From NCBI GenBank assembly GCA_046052145.1, contig JBJOMW010000003.1:62001-126000 (forward strand): 64,000 bases of DNA, read 5' to 3'. The notes below the pieces were generated by a model. It was not told the DNA's origin and did not search any database. It worked only from the letters and a program-made list of their open reading frames with translations. This document shows, piece by piece, positions 41,035-50,565 of the stretch; positions within the stretch are counted from its first letter, which is position 1, and each line of letters opens with the position of its first letter. A program made the position numbers and the translations under genes. The stretch comes from Falsiroseomonas sp046052145. GTDB lineage: Bacteria; Pseudomonadota; Alphaproteobacteria; Acetobacterales; Acetobacteraceae.

Positions 41035-42990
41035 ATGGCCCTGATCGACTGCGACGGGCTGTGCGGCATGGCCGACCCGGCGCTGCTCGCGCGGGCCAGT
41101 GGTCTGCCGACGCCCTCCAAGCTCGGCATTCCCACCGGCATGGTGCAGGACCTCGCCGCGCGCGCGGCGCTGCCGCCGAACCTGAAGGATATGGCGAGCG
41201 CCGCGGCGCTTGCGGCGCTGCCCGCGGTCGGCGGCGGCGGTGCGCTGGCGCGCGGCACCGCGCTATTCTCCAAGGTGCGCGACCGCGTGCAGGGTGCGAG
41301 CGCGGCGGCCGATGCGCTGCGCCAGAAGGCCGGCGGATTGCAGCAGGATGCTGCGGCCGCGCTGGCCTCCAAGGTCTCGGCACCCAAGGCACAGGCCCTC
41401 GCAGCCATTGAGGCCGCGCGCAAGGCCGCAGAGGATGCGAAGGCACAGGCCGCCGCTGTCGAGCAGGCGGTGCGGGACGGCCTGGCGAAGGGCCAGACGG
41501 ATGTGGCGGCCATGATCGCCTCGGTGCAGGGCGAGGCCGGCAAGCTGACCGGCATCGCTTTGAAGATGAGCGAGGCCGCCAAGGCACGCGCCGCGGCCCT
41601 TGAAGCCCAGATCCGCGAGCAGCTGGCCAAGGCGGAAGCCATGCTCGCCGAGCTTCAGGCACGCGCCGCCGCGCTGCCTGCCGTGCCGCCCGTGACGCCG
41701 CCGAGCATGCCTGTCGTGCCGTCGGCCTTGGCTGGTCTCGCAGCGGGCGGCGCGACCAACCCTGCAGCGATGCTGCAGGACCGCTGGGCTTCGCTGCAAA
41801 GCGGCATGCCCGCCGGCCTGCCGACGATGCCGGCTGGCGGCGCAGGCGAGATGCCGGCTTGGCCGGGCTGGGGCAGCACCGAGCCGCCGGATGTCACTGC
41901 CTGGCGTGCGAGTATGGCAGCAGCAGCCGCGGAGCGTTGGGCCTCGCTGCGCGCGGGGCTCGGCGCCACCGTGCCGACGGCGCTGCCGATGTTCAACTTC
42001 AACACCGCGGATCCGTGGGGCCAGATGTGGACCATGGCGACCAGCGGCGCGGGCTGGCCGATGCTGCCGCCGCTGCCGCAACTGCCGTCGCTGCCTGCGC
42101 CGCCCGAGATCTCGATCCCGCCGCTGCCCACCGATGCGGCCGCCATGGCCGCGCTGGCCGCCGCTGCGGCGATGTTCCGTGAGCGCTTCGGCCGCAGCCT
42201 TGCCGCCCCCGGCTCGATGGGTGATCTGGCCGAGCTGATGGAGAGCATGGACGACTGCCTGTCCGATCAGTCGCCGATCGATCCCGACACCCTCTCACGC
42301 TTGTCCGAATGGGGGGGGCTGGCGTCCGCGGTCGCGGCGGTGCGCAACAGGATGAGCATAGACCTCTCCGTGCCCGATATGGGCGATGCCTTCCGCCGGG
42401 CGGTGTCGAGCCAGCAGGAGGCGTTGGCCAATGGCGTCGCGGCCTGGCAGGAACAGCGGGCGCAGGCCGTCTCGGGTTGGCTGTCGCTCGGGCAGGCCGC
42501 AACCGCGCTCGACATGCCGGTCAGCGGGGCCGGCGCGTTGGGGAATCTCGGCCTGACGATCAACGGCCTCACCTCATTCAGCCTGCCGTCGATCGGCGAC
42601 ATGGCGCAGCTGGGATCGCTGCTCTCCGCGCTGGATTCGCTGCGCAACATCAGCAGCACCTTCGGCATCAACGCGCTGAGCGATGGCGCGGCCTCGCGCC
42701 TGCAAGGCATGGCGGACCAGGTGCGTAGCAACCTCGACGGCCAGATGGGAGGCTTCGCGACAATGGCCTCCTCCGCACAGGGGATGACGCATGCGGCGCT
42801 GGACCGCTTCGCGCAGATCGACCGCAGCCAGGCGGCCGATCTGGGGCTCCAGTCATTGTCGGCCGAGGCGTCCCCGCTGATGAGCCAGGCGCCCGCTGCG
42901 CTTGGCGTGCTGAATGCCGCGCAAGCGATCCGGCAGCAGCCCATGACGCGACCGGGGCTTGGCTATCCGCGCCGGTCGCGCAGCGGCTGA
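41035..42990 (+). CDS. Unrecognised 651-aa alanine-rich coiled-coil protein downstream of VgrG
   Basis: I do not recognise this protein. It starts MALIDCDGLCGMADPALLAR 11 nt after vgrG and is the last gene of the plus-strand operon. Residues of about 80-215 are very rich in Ala, Lys, Glu and Gln with heptad-like spacing, predicting a long coiled coil. About 215-365 is rich in Pro, Gly and Met (low complexity, many MPA/LPx repeats). The rest is mostly helical and ends in basic RRSRSG. There is no signal peptide or clear membrane helix. None of the adaptor families DUF4123, DUF1795 or DUF2169 fits. Position suggests a VgrG-loaded cargo, an adaptor/chaperone or a length/structural accessory. Confidence 0.75.
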   Translation: MALIDCDGLCGMADPALLARASGLPTPSKLGIPTGMVQDLAARAALPPNLKDMASAAALAALPAVGGGGALARGTALFSKVRDRVQGASAAADALRQKAGGLQQDAAAALASKVSAPKAQALAAIEAARKAAEDAKAQAAAVEQAVRDGLAKGQTDVAAMIASVQGEAGKLTGIALKMSEAAKARAAALEAQIREQLAKAEAMLAELQARAAALPAVPPVTPPSMPVVPSALAGLAAGGATNPAAMLQDRWASLQSGMPAGLPTMPAGGAGEMPAWPGWGSTEPPDVTAWRASMAAAAAERWASLRAGLGATVPTALPMFNFNTADPWGQMWTMATSGAGWPMLPPLPQLPSLPAPPEISIPPLPTDAAAMAALAAAAAMFRERFGRSLAAPGSMGDLAELMESMDDCLSDQSPIDPDTLSRLSEWGGLASAVAAVRNRMSIDLSVPDMGDAFRRAVSSQQEALANGVAAWQEQRAQAVSGWLSLGQAATALDMPVSGAGALGNLGLTINGLTSFSLPSIGDMAQLGSLLSALDSLRNISSTFGINALSDGAASRLQGMADQVRSNLDGQMGGFATMASSAQGMTHAALDRFAQIDRSQAADLGLQSLSAEASPLMSQAPAALGVLNAAQAIRQQPMTRPGLGYPRRSRSG

Positions 42991-43036
42991 CTTTCGCGGC
43001 AACGCCTGCGGCGACGTCCCACGGACACCGCGCGCG

Positions 43037-44044
43037 CTACGGCCGTTCGAGCGCGATCACCGTCGCCTGATACTGCATCGCCGCCCGCGCATGCACGCGC
43101 ACCAGCCAGGGCTGTTCCGCGGCTCCGAGCAGTCGCAGCCCAGATTGCGCCACCGCCCAGGCCCCCAGATCCGGCATCGCCTCTGCCGCGCGGCGTGCGC
43201 CAACCCAGGCCTCTGGCGGCGTTGCCGTCGGCGACCAATCGCAGGGCGTTGCCAGCACCAGCTTCCCGCCGGGCCGCAGCAAGGCGGCTGCGCTGCGCAA
43301 TAGCGCCGCCGGATCGGTGACGCAGTCGAGCAGGTTCAGCGCGACCACAAGGCCCGCCACGCCATCGGCCACCGGTGGTGCAACCGCATCGGCCAGCCAG
43401 ACCTCCGCCATACCCCGCGCCGGCGGCGCCGTGACGACATGCCGCTCGGCATAGGCTGTCCCAGCGATGCGCAGGGGATAGGCTTGCCGCCCGCCGCGCA
43501 GCGCGCGCGCGGCGAAGCGGGCCAGCGGCGCCGAGAGGTCGAGGCCTAGCACCGGCGTGTCCAGCCATTCCGCAAGGCATCGCGCGACACCGCCGGCGGA
43601 GGCGCCGAGTTCGACCACCGGTCCCGAGACCTCGCCCGCGAGTTTGAGGCCTGCCGCCGCCAGCGCCGCGGCCTGGCCGGGCGGCGGGCCATCGGTGTCC
43701 GCGGCGTCGGCCCAATGGTCGCGCACATAGCCCGAGAGGTGCTGGCGCATGGCATCGAACCAGATGCCCGGCGGCAGCATCCCGCCCATCAGGTCCGCGA
43801 CCGCGTGCGAGAGATCGTCGCGCGCCAGCAGATAGACGCCCGCCTCCGCCAGATAGCGCGGCACGTCAGGCACCAGCAGCGGCAGATGATCCACCACCGG
43901 ATAGCGCGCCCCACAGGCCTCGCAGCTGAGCACGCCCTGGCCGGACGCCACCTCCCAGGCCGCGATGGCCAGCGGGGAAGACCTGCCCGCCAGCCGGCAG
44001 GCGGGACAATGCGGCGTGAAGACCCCGGCCTGGCCCGGTTGCAC
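43037..44044 (-). CDS. SAM-dependent methyltransferase with N-terminal Cys4 ribbon, T6SS-linked
   Basis: A 335-aa protein starting at GTG 44044, 3 nt after the PAAR gene stop. Residues 13-44 contain HCPACRLAG and LSCEACGARYPV, a Trm112-like zinc ribbon (two CxxC pairs). From about residue 140 a class I methyltransferase begins with motif I VVELGASAGGVARCLAEWL, acidic residue in LGLDLSAPL, and motif IV/post-motif ALNLLDCVTDPAALL and LLRPGGKLVLATP. The target is unknown; in the last position of the T6SS minus-strand operon it could modify a Tss component or effector. It converges on the unrecognised protein gene with a 46-nt gap. Confidence 0.8.
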   Translation of the reverse strand: MQPGQAGVFTPHCPACRLAGRSSPLAIAAWEVASGQGVLSCEACGARYPVVDHLPLLVPDVPRYLAEAGVYLLARDDLSHAVADLMGGMLPPGIWFDAMRQHLSGYVRDHWADAADTDGPPPGQAAALAAAGLKLAGEVSGPVVELGASAGGVARCLAEWLDTPVLGLDLSAPLARFAARALRGGRQAYPLRIAGTAYAERHVVTAPPARGMAEVWLADAVAPPVADGVAGLVVALNLLDCVTDPAALLRSAAALLRPGGKLVLATPCDWSPTATPPEAWVGARRAAEAMPDLGAWAVAQSGLRLLGAAEQPWLVRVHARAAMQYQATVIALERP

Positions 44045-44047
44045 GCC

Positions 44048-44434
44048 TTACCCCCCGATCAGCACGGTCGGGCAGCCAGGCGGGAGGATCTTGCCCGTCG
44101 GGCTCGGGAGCGGCGCGACGCAGCTGGCATGCAATGTCATGTCGCCCACCCGCGCCGCCGGCAAGCCGCCGATCAGCACGGTCGCAGACCCCAGCGAGAC
44201 CATGCCAGGCCCGCCCGGGACACAGCCCGGCAGCATGCAGGGGCCCGTCTGGCTGGTGAGCGTGGCGGCCGGCATGTTCCCGATCATTACGGTGGCGACG
44301 CCCTTGAGCAGCGCGAGCGGCAGCCCAGGATGCGGCACTGCTGTCGGCACCGGGGCGGGGGGATGCATCGGCGAATGGCAGTGCGGCGCATCCTGCAGGA
44401 CCATGTCCCCGACGCGCGCGGCGGGCTTGCTCAT
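44048..44434 (-). CDS. PAAR-domain T6SS spike-tip protein
   Basis: A 128-aa PAAR-family protein that sharpens the VgrG tip. It starts SKPAARVGDMVLQD and contains the repeating cone strands HPGLPLALLKGVATVMIGNM and PAARVGDMTLHASCVAPLP, with two VLIGG strands and conserved Cys/His pairs able to hold the tip metal. The whole length is PAAR, with no C-terminal toxin. The start overlaps tssA (ATGA). With one VgrG in the window this is the likely cognate tip. Confidence 0.92.
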   Translation of the reverse strand: MSKPAARVGDMVLQDAPHCHSPMHPPAPVPTAVPHPGLPLALLKGVATVMIGNMPAATLTSQTGPCMLPGCVPGGPGMVSLGSATVLIGGLPAARVGDMTLHASCVAPLPSPTGKILPPGCPTVLIGG

Positions 44435-45567
44435 CGGCTGCGCCGCTGGCCCGAGCCCTCATCGGCCGAGCCAGCACCCAGCAGCCGCGTCGTCAGTGCA
44501 GGATCCTGCATCAGCTCCGCGAGCAGCTGCGGCAGCGGCATCGCACCCCAGCTGATCGCGCGGCGGACCAGCAGCGGCACGGGGCTGTGCGGCTCCGTCC
44601 GCTCGAGATAGTCGGCCACCGCCTCCAGCATGCGATAGGCCTCGTCGCGCGAGGAAATGCGGCCATTGGCGGCCGGTATCGGCGCCGCATTGGTCGGCAT
44701 GGGCGCGTCCTCCTCTGTGGCGGGCCGGGGCGGCTCCTGCGATGTCTGTTCGGCTCCAGGCGCCGCGCCCTGCAGGTGCAGCTGGTCGGTGTCGACGCCC
44801 CGCCGCAGCAGCAGCGGACGCAGCCAGATCGCCATGGCCGACAGCACGCCGCCGAACCGGCTGAAGCTGGCCCCGCGTCCATCCTGCAGCATGGACAACG
44901 TGGCCTTCAGCCGATCGAGCGCCGCCCGGCAAGCCAGGACATGGACCGCGAGGGTCCGATAGAATTCCGTCCCGGTGCGCTCGACGGCGGCATCGAGGCT
45001 GGCGATGGTCAGCTCCGCCGGCCGGCCTTCGGCGGGCTTGCGCGCGGGCTTGGAGTCGGAGGGCGGCCCCAGGCGCAGCGCGGAGATGCGGTCCTGCCAG
45101 GTCGGCTCCAGATCCTCGAGCACGGCAATGCGCGTGCGCATCGCCAGCTCCGCGAGTCGCCCATCGAGCCATAGGAAGATGGCCTCGCGCGGGTCATCCT
45201 CATGCTCGGGTTCGCGGCGTGGCCATAGCATTGGCCAGCAGGCTTCCGAGAGCAGGGCCAGGAATTCGAGCGCATGCGAGAGGCGGCCGAGGCCATCGCG
45301 TGCCGCCACGGCTTCGACCAGCCAGCTGGCGACCTGGAGATCCTTGGAGCGTTGCGCCAGCACCTCGGCGCAGAGTTCCGCAGCGCCGTTCCAGTCGGCG
45401 ATCTTCAGCTTGGCGATCCAGATGCCGCGCGAGGCTCTCTGGTCATCCTCCCGCCGCAGCTCCCGGATGCGGTCGATGACCGGATCGTAGCGCAGGTCGG
45501 GGCCGCCCGGATCGGCTCCCGCGATCGGCGCGAGAAGCGGCGCGACGTCGTCCAGCGTCATGCTCAT
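44431..45567 (-). CDS. tssA: T6SS cap/assembly protein TssA
   Basis: A 378-aa TssA. The N-terminal ImpA domain has LLAPIAGADPGGPDLRYDPV, LKIADWNGAAELCAEVLAQR, SKDLQVASWLVEA and ALEFLALLSEACWPMLWP. The C-terminal helical region after a Pro/Ala linker (SSRDEAYRMLEAVADYLER, then HSPVPLLVRRAISW) matches the short VasJ-like type. It guides tube and sheath assembly. ATG 45567 overlaps the tssM stop. Confidence 0.92.
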   Translation of the reverse strand: MSMTLDDVAPLLAPIAGADPGGPDLRYDPVIDRIRELRREDDQRASRGIWIAKLKIADWNGAAELCAEVLAQRSKDLQVASWLVEAVAARDGLGRLSHALEFLALLSEACWPMLWPRREPEHEDDPREAIFLWLDGRLAELAMRTRIAVLEDLEPTWQDRISALRLGPPSDSKPARKPAEGRPAELTIASLDAAVERTGTEFYRTLAVHVLACRAALDRLKATLSMLQDGRGASFSRFGGVLSAMAIWLRPLLLRRGVDTDQLHLQGAAPGAEQTSQEPPRPATEEDAPMPTNAAPIPAANGRISSRDEAYRMLEAVADYLERTEPHSPVPLLVRRAISWGAMPLPQLLAELMQDPALTTRLLGAGSADEGSGQRRSR

Positions 45568-48500
45568 CCTGGCGGCCGCCCGGCCGGCCGCGCGCCCGCG
45601 GCGGGGTTGGGCGCCGCAGCCGGGCGCAAGGGCGAAGGCGGCCGCTGCACGGGCAGCACCGCTGGCTGCGCAGGCTCCGGCAGCAGGAGGTCGGACGCAG
45701 GCGCGCTGCGCGGCAGGTCCGGGAAGGCCAGCCTGTCGCCTTGGGCACCCGCCGCGGCGCGCAAGGCAACTTCGACGAAGAGCCGCGCCGGCGGCTCAGT
45801 CGAAGCGGTGCCGTCGGCCAGGCTCGTCAGGATCTCGAAGGCCAGAACATGCGGCTGGCGGCCCGGCCCTGGCGTCCAGTCAGAGCTGCGCGGGCGCTGC
45901 TGGCGCAAGGCAGTGACCAGGGCCCAGGGGTCGGCATAGGTGATCGTCGCGGTCCGGTCGCGGACCTCGACCCGCGGTGCCGTGCCGCCACCGACCGGCG
46001 TGCGGGGTGCGTTCTGCGCCCAGCGAAAGCTGAACCGCAGCGGCTCACCCACACGCCAGACCAGCGGACGCCGCTGCGGATCGTTGCTGGCGACGTCGCC
46101 CGCCACGATCAGCCATTCGATCACCTCGTGGCCGCCATTCTCGCGGGCCTGCAGGACGCGGAACTGCGGCGTGATGTAGAGCGCCGCCTCCGCATTGCCC
46201 GGCAGCCCGAGCAGGGCGCCCATCACCGGGCGCAGCTGCTGCATCGTCTCCACGAAGCGACGGATGCGCTGATGCCCCGCGGAGGCATCGTCGAAACCCG
46301 ACAGCGCCCCCATCAGGTCCGGGGCAACCGTGTCGAACGCCCGGTAGAAGGCCGCGACATCCTCCGCCGTGGCATGCGGCCCGGCTGCCAGGAGCGCGGG
46401 GTTGAACGGATAGCGGCCGTCCAGGTGAAGCTGCCACGCCCGCTCCACGTCCCGGTAGAGCTGGTAGGCGAGATTGGTCGCGGCCAGGCTGCATTGCTGT
46501 GCCAGCTTCTCCCGCAGTTGCGCCTGCTGCGTCGCGAACCAGTTGGAGGCGCTGACGCGCGTGGCGCCGGACGGGCAGGCGCCCGGCCGCAAGCCGGGCA
46601 GATCCTGCAGGATGAAGGTCTCAAGCGCCAGCACGGCGCTGCCCGGCCGGCGCTGCGCCGCGGCGTCGAGGTCCGCCGAAATGCCGGCCCAGAGCGCATG
46701 CCCGCCCGAGGCACGGGCGCCTGGCATGTCGCCGCGCGCCACCACGGTCAGCACCGGCTCAGCCACTTCGCGCAGCAGCGCCGCCACCCGCTGCCGCCGA
46801 CGGTCCAGCGCGGCAGCCAGGCTGGTCATGTCGCCTTCACCGAAGAGCAGCGCCACATCCATCGCCCCGCTGGTCCAGCTGCGCAGCGTCTCGGCATCGG
46901 GCTGGTACATTGGCTCGGCATTCAGCAGCGCGCCGGTGCGGTCGAGCACCGCTGTCGCCTGCATGCCGAAGGCTGCCATCAGGCGGTTCGCCGCCGCCGG
47001 TGCCTCGGCCTGGCGCAGCCCCTCGGCCAGGCGGCGGAAGACCGGGGCGGCCAGCGCGGTGCTGGCCGCCATCGCTTGCAGCTCAGCCTCGCGCACGCCG
47101 CCCGGCAGGTCCGCCGGCAGGCCGATCTGGGCGCGACGGACGGCATCGTACACGGACGCCACAAGGCGCTCCTGCGCCACGGCCCGCACGCCGCGCTGCA
47201 CCTCGGGCGGCATGGCCGGCAGGTCGCGTGCGAGGAAGATGGCGTATTCGCCGACCATCCCGACCGCCACTTCCAGGGGGCGCGTGTCCCAGCGGACCAG
47301 CCCCGCGCGCAGATCCTGGCCACCCGAAGCGGTGCCGCCGGCCTGCATGAAGCCACGCTCGTTCAGCGCGACCAGCCCGTCACGCAGCCGGATCGCGGCG
47401 GGGGAGAGCTCGATCCGGTTCCGCTCGCGCACCGGGACGGTGAGCGGCCCAATGATCGAACGCTGGGGTTCCGCCGACACCACACCGGCCAGCAGGCCGC
47501 GTGCATCGCTGATCAACGCTTCGCGGCTGGAGGGGCCGAGAAGGGGCGAGTTGCCGACCAGGCGCAGCAGCTCGCGATAGGCCGGGGGCCCAACTTCGCT
47601 GCCGGTCAGGGAGATCCAGGTGCCGCTGCCCGATGTCAGCATCTGGTCGGCACGCGCCAGGGATTGCGCAATGCCGGCCAGAAGCGTCGCAGCCTGCGCG
47701 CGCGCGCTGGCCGCATCCGCCAGCGCATTCACCTGCCGCGCCGCCGTTGTGATGCTCGTGCTTTCCGCAGCGCCGGCCAGGCGGCCGACATAGGCACCGG
47801 ACAGCGCCCGCAGCCGGGGCTCCAGCGTGGCCCGCAGCCCAGCATAGTCGATCGGCCGCGCCGCATCGCCGAGATCGACGCCGCGCAGGCGGCGATTGGA
47901 AGGCAGCGTGGCAAAGCCCATGCTCTCTGCCACCGCGACATAGCCGGGCGGCAGGCGCACGCCATGGGTGAAGAGCAGCAGCTCGGCCAGGCCGTCAGTC
48001 CCGCCTGTGACCTGCAGCCGGTTGAAGACCTCGACGTAGGATTCCAGCAACAGCACATTGCCGACGAAGCGCCGGAACTGCTGCAACTCCCCGCGTGCCG
48101 GGCCGTCGGTTTCGTCGAGGTCCCCGGCCGCCAAAGCCGCGGCGCGCCGCTCAAGCCGCGTCCGGATATCGCCCATCATCAGGCGCCAATGGCCCACCGC
48201 CAACGCCACCGTGACCCGGTCCTTGAGGCTGTCGAGCCAGGCGACGGGGAAGAAGGGCTCCGACCAATCGGCGTCGATGCGGCCAACCGCGCGGATTGCC
48301 TGCGGCGCCCCGAGCGTCGTGACCGACGGTGCCGGTGCGCCGGGCTGGGCGGCGGCACGCTCGGCTTCCCGGGTGATGCGCACCGGGGCTTCCAGCGCGC
48401 GGAGCGCAGGCAGGTAGGCCGACCGCAATTCCGCCAACTGGTCGGCGCCACTCCACAGCAAAAACAGTGCGAGCGCCGCAGCGGCGGCCGCACCGCCGCG

Positions 48501-49742
48501 CCAGGCCATCTGCACGCGCGCCGAACCGCTGCCCCAGCGCTGCGCCGCCTTCGGCAGGCCTTTCTCGGCGAAGATCTTCTTCACGAAGACGTCGCGCACG
48601 AAGGCGAGGGGCATCGCCTGCGGCGCCGGCGCGGCGACAGAGATGCCGGGCCGCGCATCGGCGACCAGCATCGGCACGCTGCTGGGCGCCGGCAGGCCCG
48701 CCGCGCCGGTGAACCAGACGCCGCGCAGGTGCAGCGCTTCCTGGAATGCGGTGCGACGGAAGATGGCGCCCAGCGCGCTGGCCAGCGGCTGCCGCAGGCG
48801 GTCGAGCTCGGCCGGGAGTTCCAGCGCCGCGCGCCCCGACTCGCCGCCGGGATCGGTCGCCGCCAACTCGAGCGCCGCGGCCGCGAGCGCGTCCTGCACG
48901 GCGCCGATCGCCTCGTCGATCCATTCCGGGCGGAAGGCCGATTCCAGCGCATAGGGCAGGGACCAGCCGATGGCCTCGTGCCGGCGCAGCTCCGGCACTG
49001 CCTCCGCCAGCGGGCGGAAGCCCGGAATGATGTCGCAGCGCGTGATGACGACCCAGACCGGAAGGCTGATCCCGAGCGCTCGCTGGGCCTGCCACAGGCG
49101 GCCGTAGATCTGAACCATCTTGTCGTTCAGCGCACGCTGGCCGAGCGCGTCCGGACCGGCGAGATCGCTGGCCGAGATCGCCAGGACGATGCCATCGAGC
49201 GGCAGGGCGCCGCGACGAGAGGACAGTTCCTCCAGCAGCGCCGTCCAGGCCGCGTCCGCCACGCGGGAACCGCTGCTGCGAACGAAGGCCTCGCTCGCGA
49301 CCTCGAGCATCACCGCATTGTCGTGGAACCACCAGGAGACGCCGGCGGCCCGGCCGGTATCGGGGTTGATGGTCTGCGTCGGCGGCCGGGCCGGCTCGGT
49401 CGCGGCGCACAGCGTGCTGAGACCACTGCCCTCTGGCGCAACGGCCAGGAGCCAGGGGACCAGATAGGGGTTGCTCGAACCGGCGACGGAATCGCGATAG
49501 GCCTTGAGGCCGCTGCGGAACGACGCCTTCATGACCGCCGGCGAAAGTTCCGGCTGCTCCGCAAGCTCGCCGTCCCGCGGCGCTGCGCCGGCGGGTGCAA
49601 CCGCCTGGCCCGGCACCGGCGCCGCCGGAGAGGCCTTCCGCAGGCGGCGGTACAGGAAGAAGCCGAGCAGCGCTGCGATGATCAGCAGCAGGATCAGCAG
49701 CGGCACTTCGAAGCCGCGCACCAGGCTGACGAATCCGGCCAT
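45564..49742 (-). CDS. tssM: T6SS membrane complex protein TssM (IcmF)
   Basis: A 1392-aa TssM. The first TM helix is at residues 12-33 (VPLLILLLIIAALLGFFLYR) and another near 414-435; the long periplasmic IcmF-type domain follows and ends in the conserved beta-domain. The nucleotide-binding loop reads LLAVAPEGSGLSTL where active TssM has GPPGSGKT, so the Walker A lysine is replaced by leucine and the site is probably inactive. Downstream G-protein-like strands (GIVLAISASDL, PVWVVITRCDIIPGF) remain. ATG 49742 was chosen because it lies just after the tssL stop, although the frame is open to 50255. It spans both membranes with TssL and TssJ. Confidence 0.93.
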   Translation of the reverse strand: MAGFVSLVRGFEVPLLILLLIIAALLGFFLYRRLRKASPAAPVPGQAVAPAGAAPRDGELAEQPELSPAVMKASFRSGLKAYRDSVAGSSNPYLVPWLLAVAPEGSGLSTLCAATEPARPPTQTINPDTGRAAGVSWWFHDNAVMLEVASEAFVRSSGSRVADAAWTALLEELSSRRGALPLDGIVLAISASDLAGPDALGQRALNDKMVQIYGRLWQAQRALGISLPVWVVITRCDIIPGFRPLAEAVPELRRHEAIGWSLPYALESAFRPEWIDEAIGAVQDALAAAALELAATDPGGESGRAALELPAELDRLRQPLASALGAIFRRTAFQEALHLRGVWFTGAAGLPAPSSVPMLVADARPGISVAAPAPQAMPLAFVRDVFVKKIFAEKGLPKAAQRWGSGSARVQMAWRGGAAAAAALALFLLWSGADQLAELRSAYLPALRALEAPVRITREAERAAAQPGAPAPSVTTLGAPQAIRAVGRIDADWSEPFFPVAWLDSLKDRVTVALAVGHWRLMMGDIRTRLERRAAALAAGDLDETDGPARGELQQFRRFVGNVLLLESYVEVFNRLQVTGGTDGLAELLLFTHGVRLPPGYVAVAESMGFATLPSNRRLRGVDLGDAARPIDYAGLRATLEPRLRALSGAYVGRLAGAAESTSITTAARQVNALADAASARAQAATLLAGIAQSLARADQMLTSGSGTWISLTGSEVGPPAYRELLRLVGNSPLLGPSSREALISDARGLLAGVVSAEPQRSIIGPLTVPVRERNRIELSPAAIRLRDGLVALNERGFMQAGGTASGGQDLRAGLVRWDTRPLEVAVGMVGEYAIFLARDLPAMPPEVQRGVRAVAQERLVASVYDAVRRAQIGLPADLPGGVREAELQAMAASTALAAPVFRRLAEGLRQAEAPAAANRLMAAFGMQATAVLDRTGALLNAEPMYQPDAETLRSWTSGAMDVALLFGEGDMTSLAAALDRRRQRVAALLREVAEPVLTVVARGDMPGARASGGHALWAGISADLDAAAQRRPGSAVLALETFILQDLPGLRPGACPSGATRVSASNWFATQQAQLREKLAQQCSLAATNLAYQLYRDVERAWQLHLDGRYPFNPALLAAGPHATAEDVAAFYRAFDTVAPDLMGALSGFDDASAGHQRIRRFVETMQQLRPVMGALLGLPGNAEAALYITPQFRVLQARENGGHEVIEWLIVAGDVASNDPQRRPLVWRVGEPLRFSFRWAQNAPRTPVGGGTAPRVEVRDRTATITYADPWALVTALRQQRPRSSDWTPGPGRQPHVLAFEILTSLADGTASTEPPARLFVEVALRAAAGAQGDRLAFPDLPRSAPASDLLLPEPAQPAVLPVQRPPSPLRPAAAPNPAAGARPAGRPPG

Positions 49743-49747
49743 GCCCG

Positions 49748-50563
49748 CTACTCCGCCGCCCGCAGCACGGCCGTGGCCGCTGACACAAGATCGCTCGTCA
49801 TCACGAACCAGAGGACGCTGGAGACGAGCGCGAAGGTCCCGGCGATACCGAGCAACGCACCGGTGCCGATCGTGATCCGCGAGGCACGGGTGCGCCGCTC
49901 GCCGCTGATGACGTTGGCGATCGCTCCAGGCACGAGGCTGCGTCCGCCCAGCGTCGGATCCGCGGCGCGGCCGGCGAGCAGATCGAACAGCATGCGCGAC
50001 AGCGCTTCGAGCTGCGGCGCATGCTCGGCGCCGCGGAAACGTCCCCTGAAGCCGAGACCAATGGCGGCGAGATAGACCGAAGCGAGGTCGGCCTCCGCAG
50101 TGTCGCGGCGCTGCACAAGGGCCGCGATCTGCTCGAAGATCTGCTCGCCGGCGACACGGGTGCCGAAGACGCGCTGTTCGAGCAGCCGCTCGCTCCAGGC
50201 GTCCCGGCCGCGCCATTCGATCTCGTGCAGGAACAGATCGTCGGCAAGGGCGCACATCAGGAACTGCACTTCACGGAGTGCGGCCAATTCGCGGTCCGAC
50301 ATCGTCCGCCGCGCCTGGTCCCATTGCCGGCTCAGGACGGTCTCAAGCCGCGCGCTGATGCGCAGCGCAACGGCCTGGGCGGTCGAGCCTCCGGCAGGGG
50401 CGCCCGGCACCAGCAGGTTGGCATCCGCCTCGGCTTCTGCCTCGGCCTCTGCGCGCGCCTCGATCAGCAGGGAGTTGAAGGCCATGAAGTCGCGCAGCAA
50501 GCCGCCGAAACGGATGGTGCGGTCGGTGCGACGCGCCGGCTCGACCGGGACGAGGTCGGGCAT
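49748..50563 (-). CDS. tssL: T6SS membrane complex protein TssL (DotU/IcmH)
   Basis: A 271-aa DotU-type TssL. The cytoplasmic helical domain contains LRDFMAFNSLLIEARAEAEA, REVQFLMCALADDLFLHEIEW and WSERLLEQRVFGTRVAGEQ. A single TM helix lies near the C terminus (LLGIAGTFALVSSVLWFVM). There is no C-terminal OmpA-like peptidoglycan-binding domain, so wall anchoring must come from elsewhere. It sits 2 nt from tssK. Confidence 0.93.
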   Translation of the reverse strand: MPDLVPVEPARRTDRTIRFGGLLRDFMAFNSLLIEARAEAEAEAEADANLLVPGAPAGGSTAQAVALRISARLETVLSRQWDQARRTMSDRELAALREVQFLMCALADDLFLHEIEWRGRDAWSERLLEQRVFGTRVAGEQIFEQIAALVQRRDTAEADLASVYLAAIGLGFRGRFRGAEHAPQLEALSRMLFDLLAGRAADPTLGGRSLVPGAIANVISGERRTRASRITIGTGALLGIAGTFALVSSVLWFVMTSDLVSAATAVLRAAE

Positions 50564-50565
50564 CG

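Noticed and set aside
45741..50075. A 1444-codon open frame antisense to tssM
   Set aside because: It is the high-GC shadow of tssM: composition is rich in His/Arg/Gln/Gly without any family motif, while the minus-strand frame has clear TssM features.
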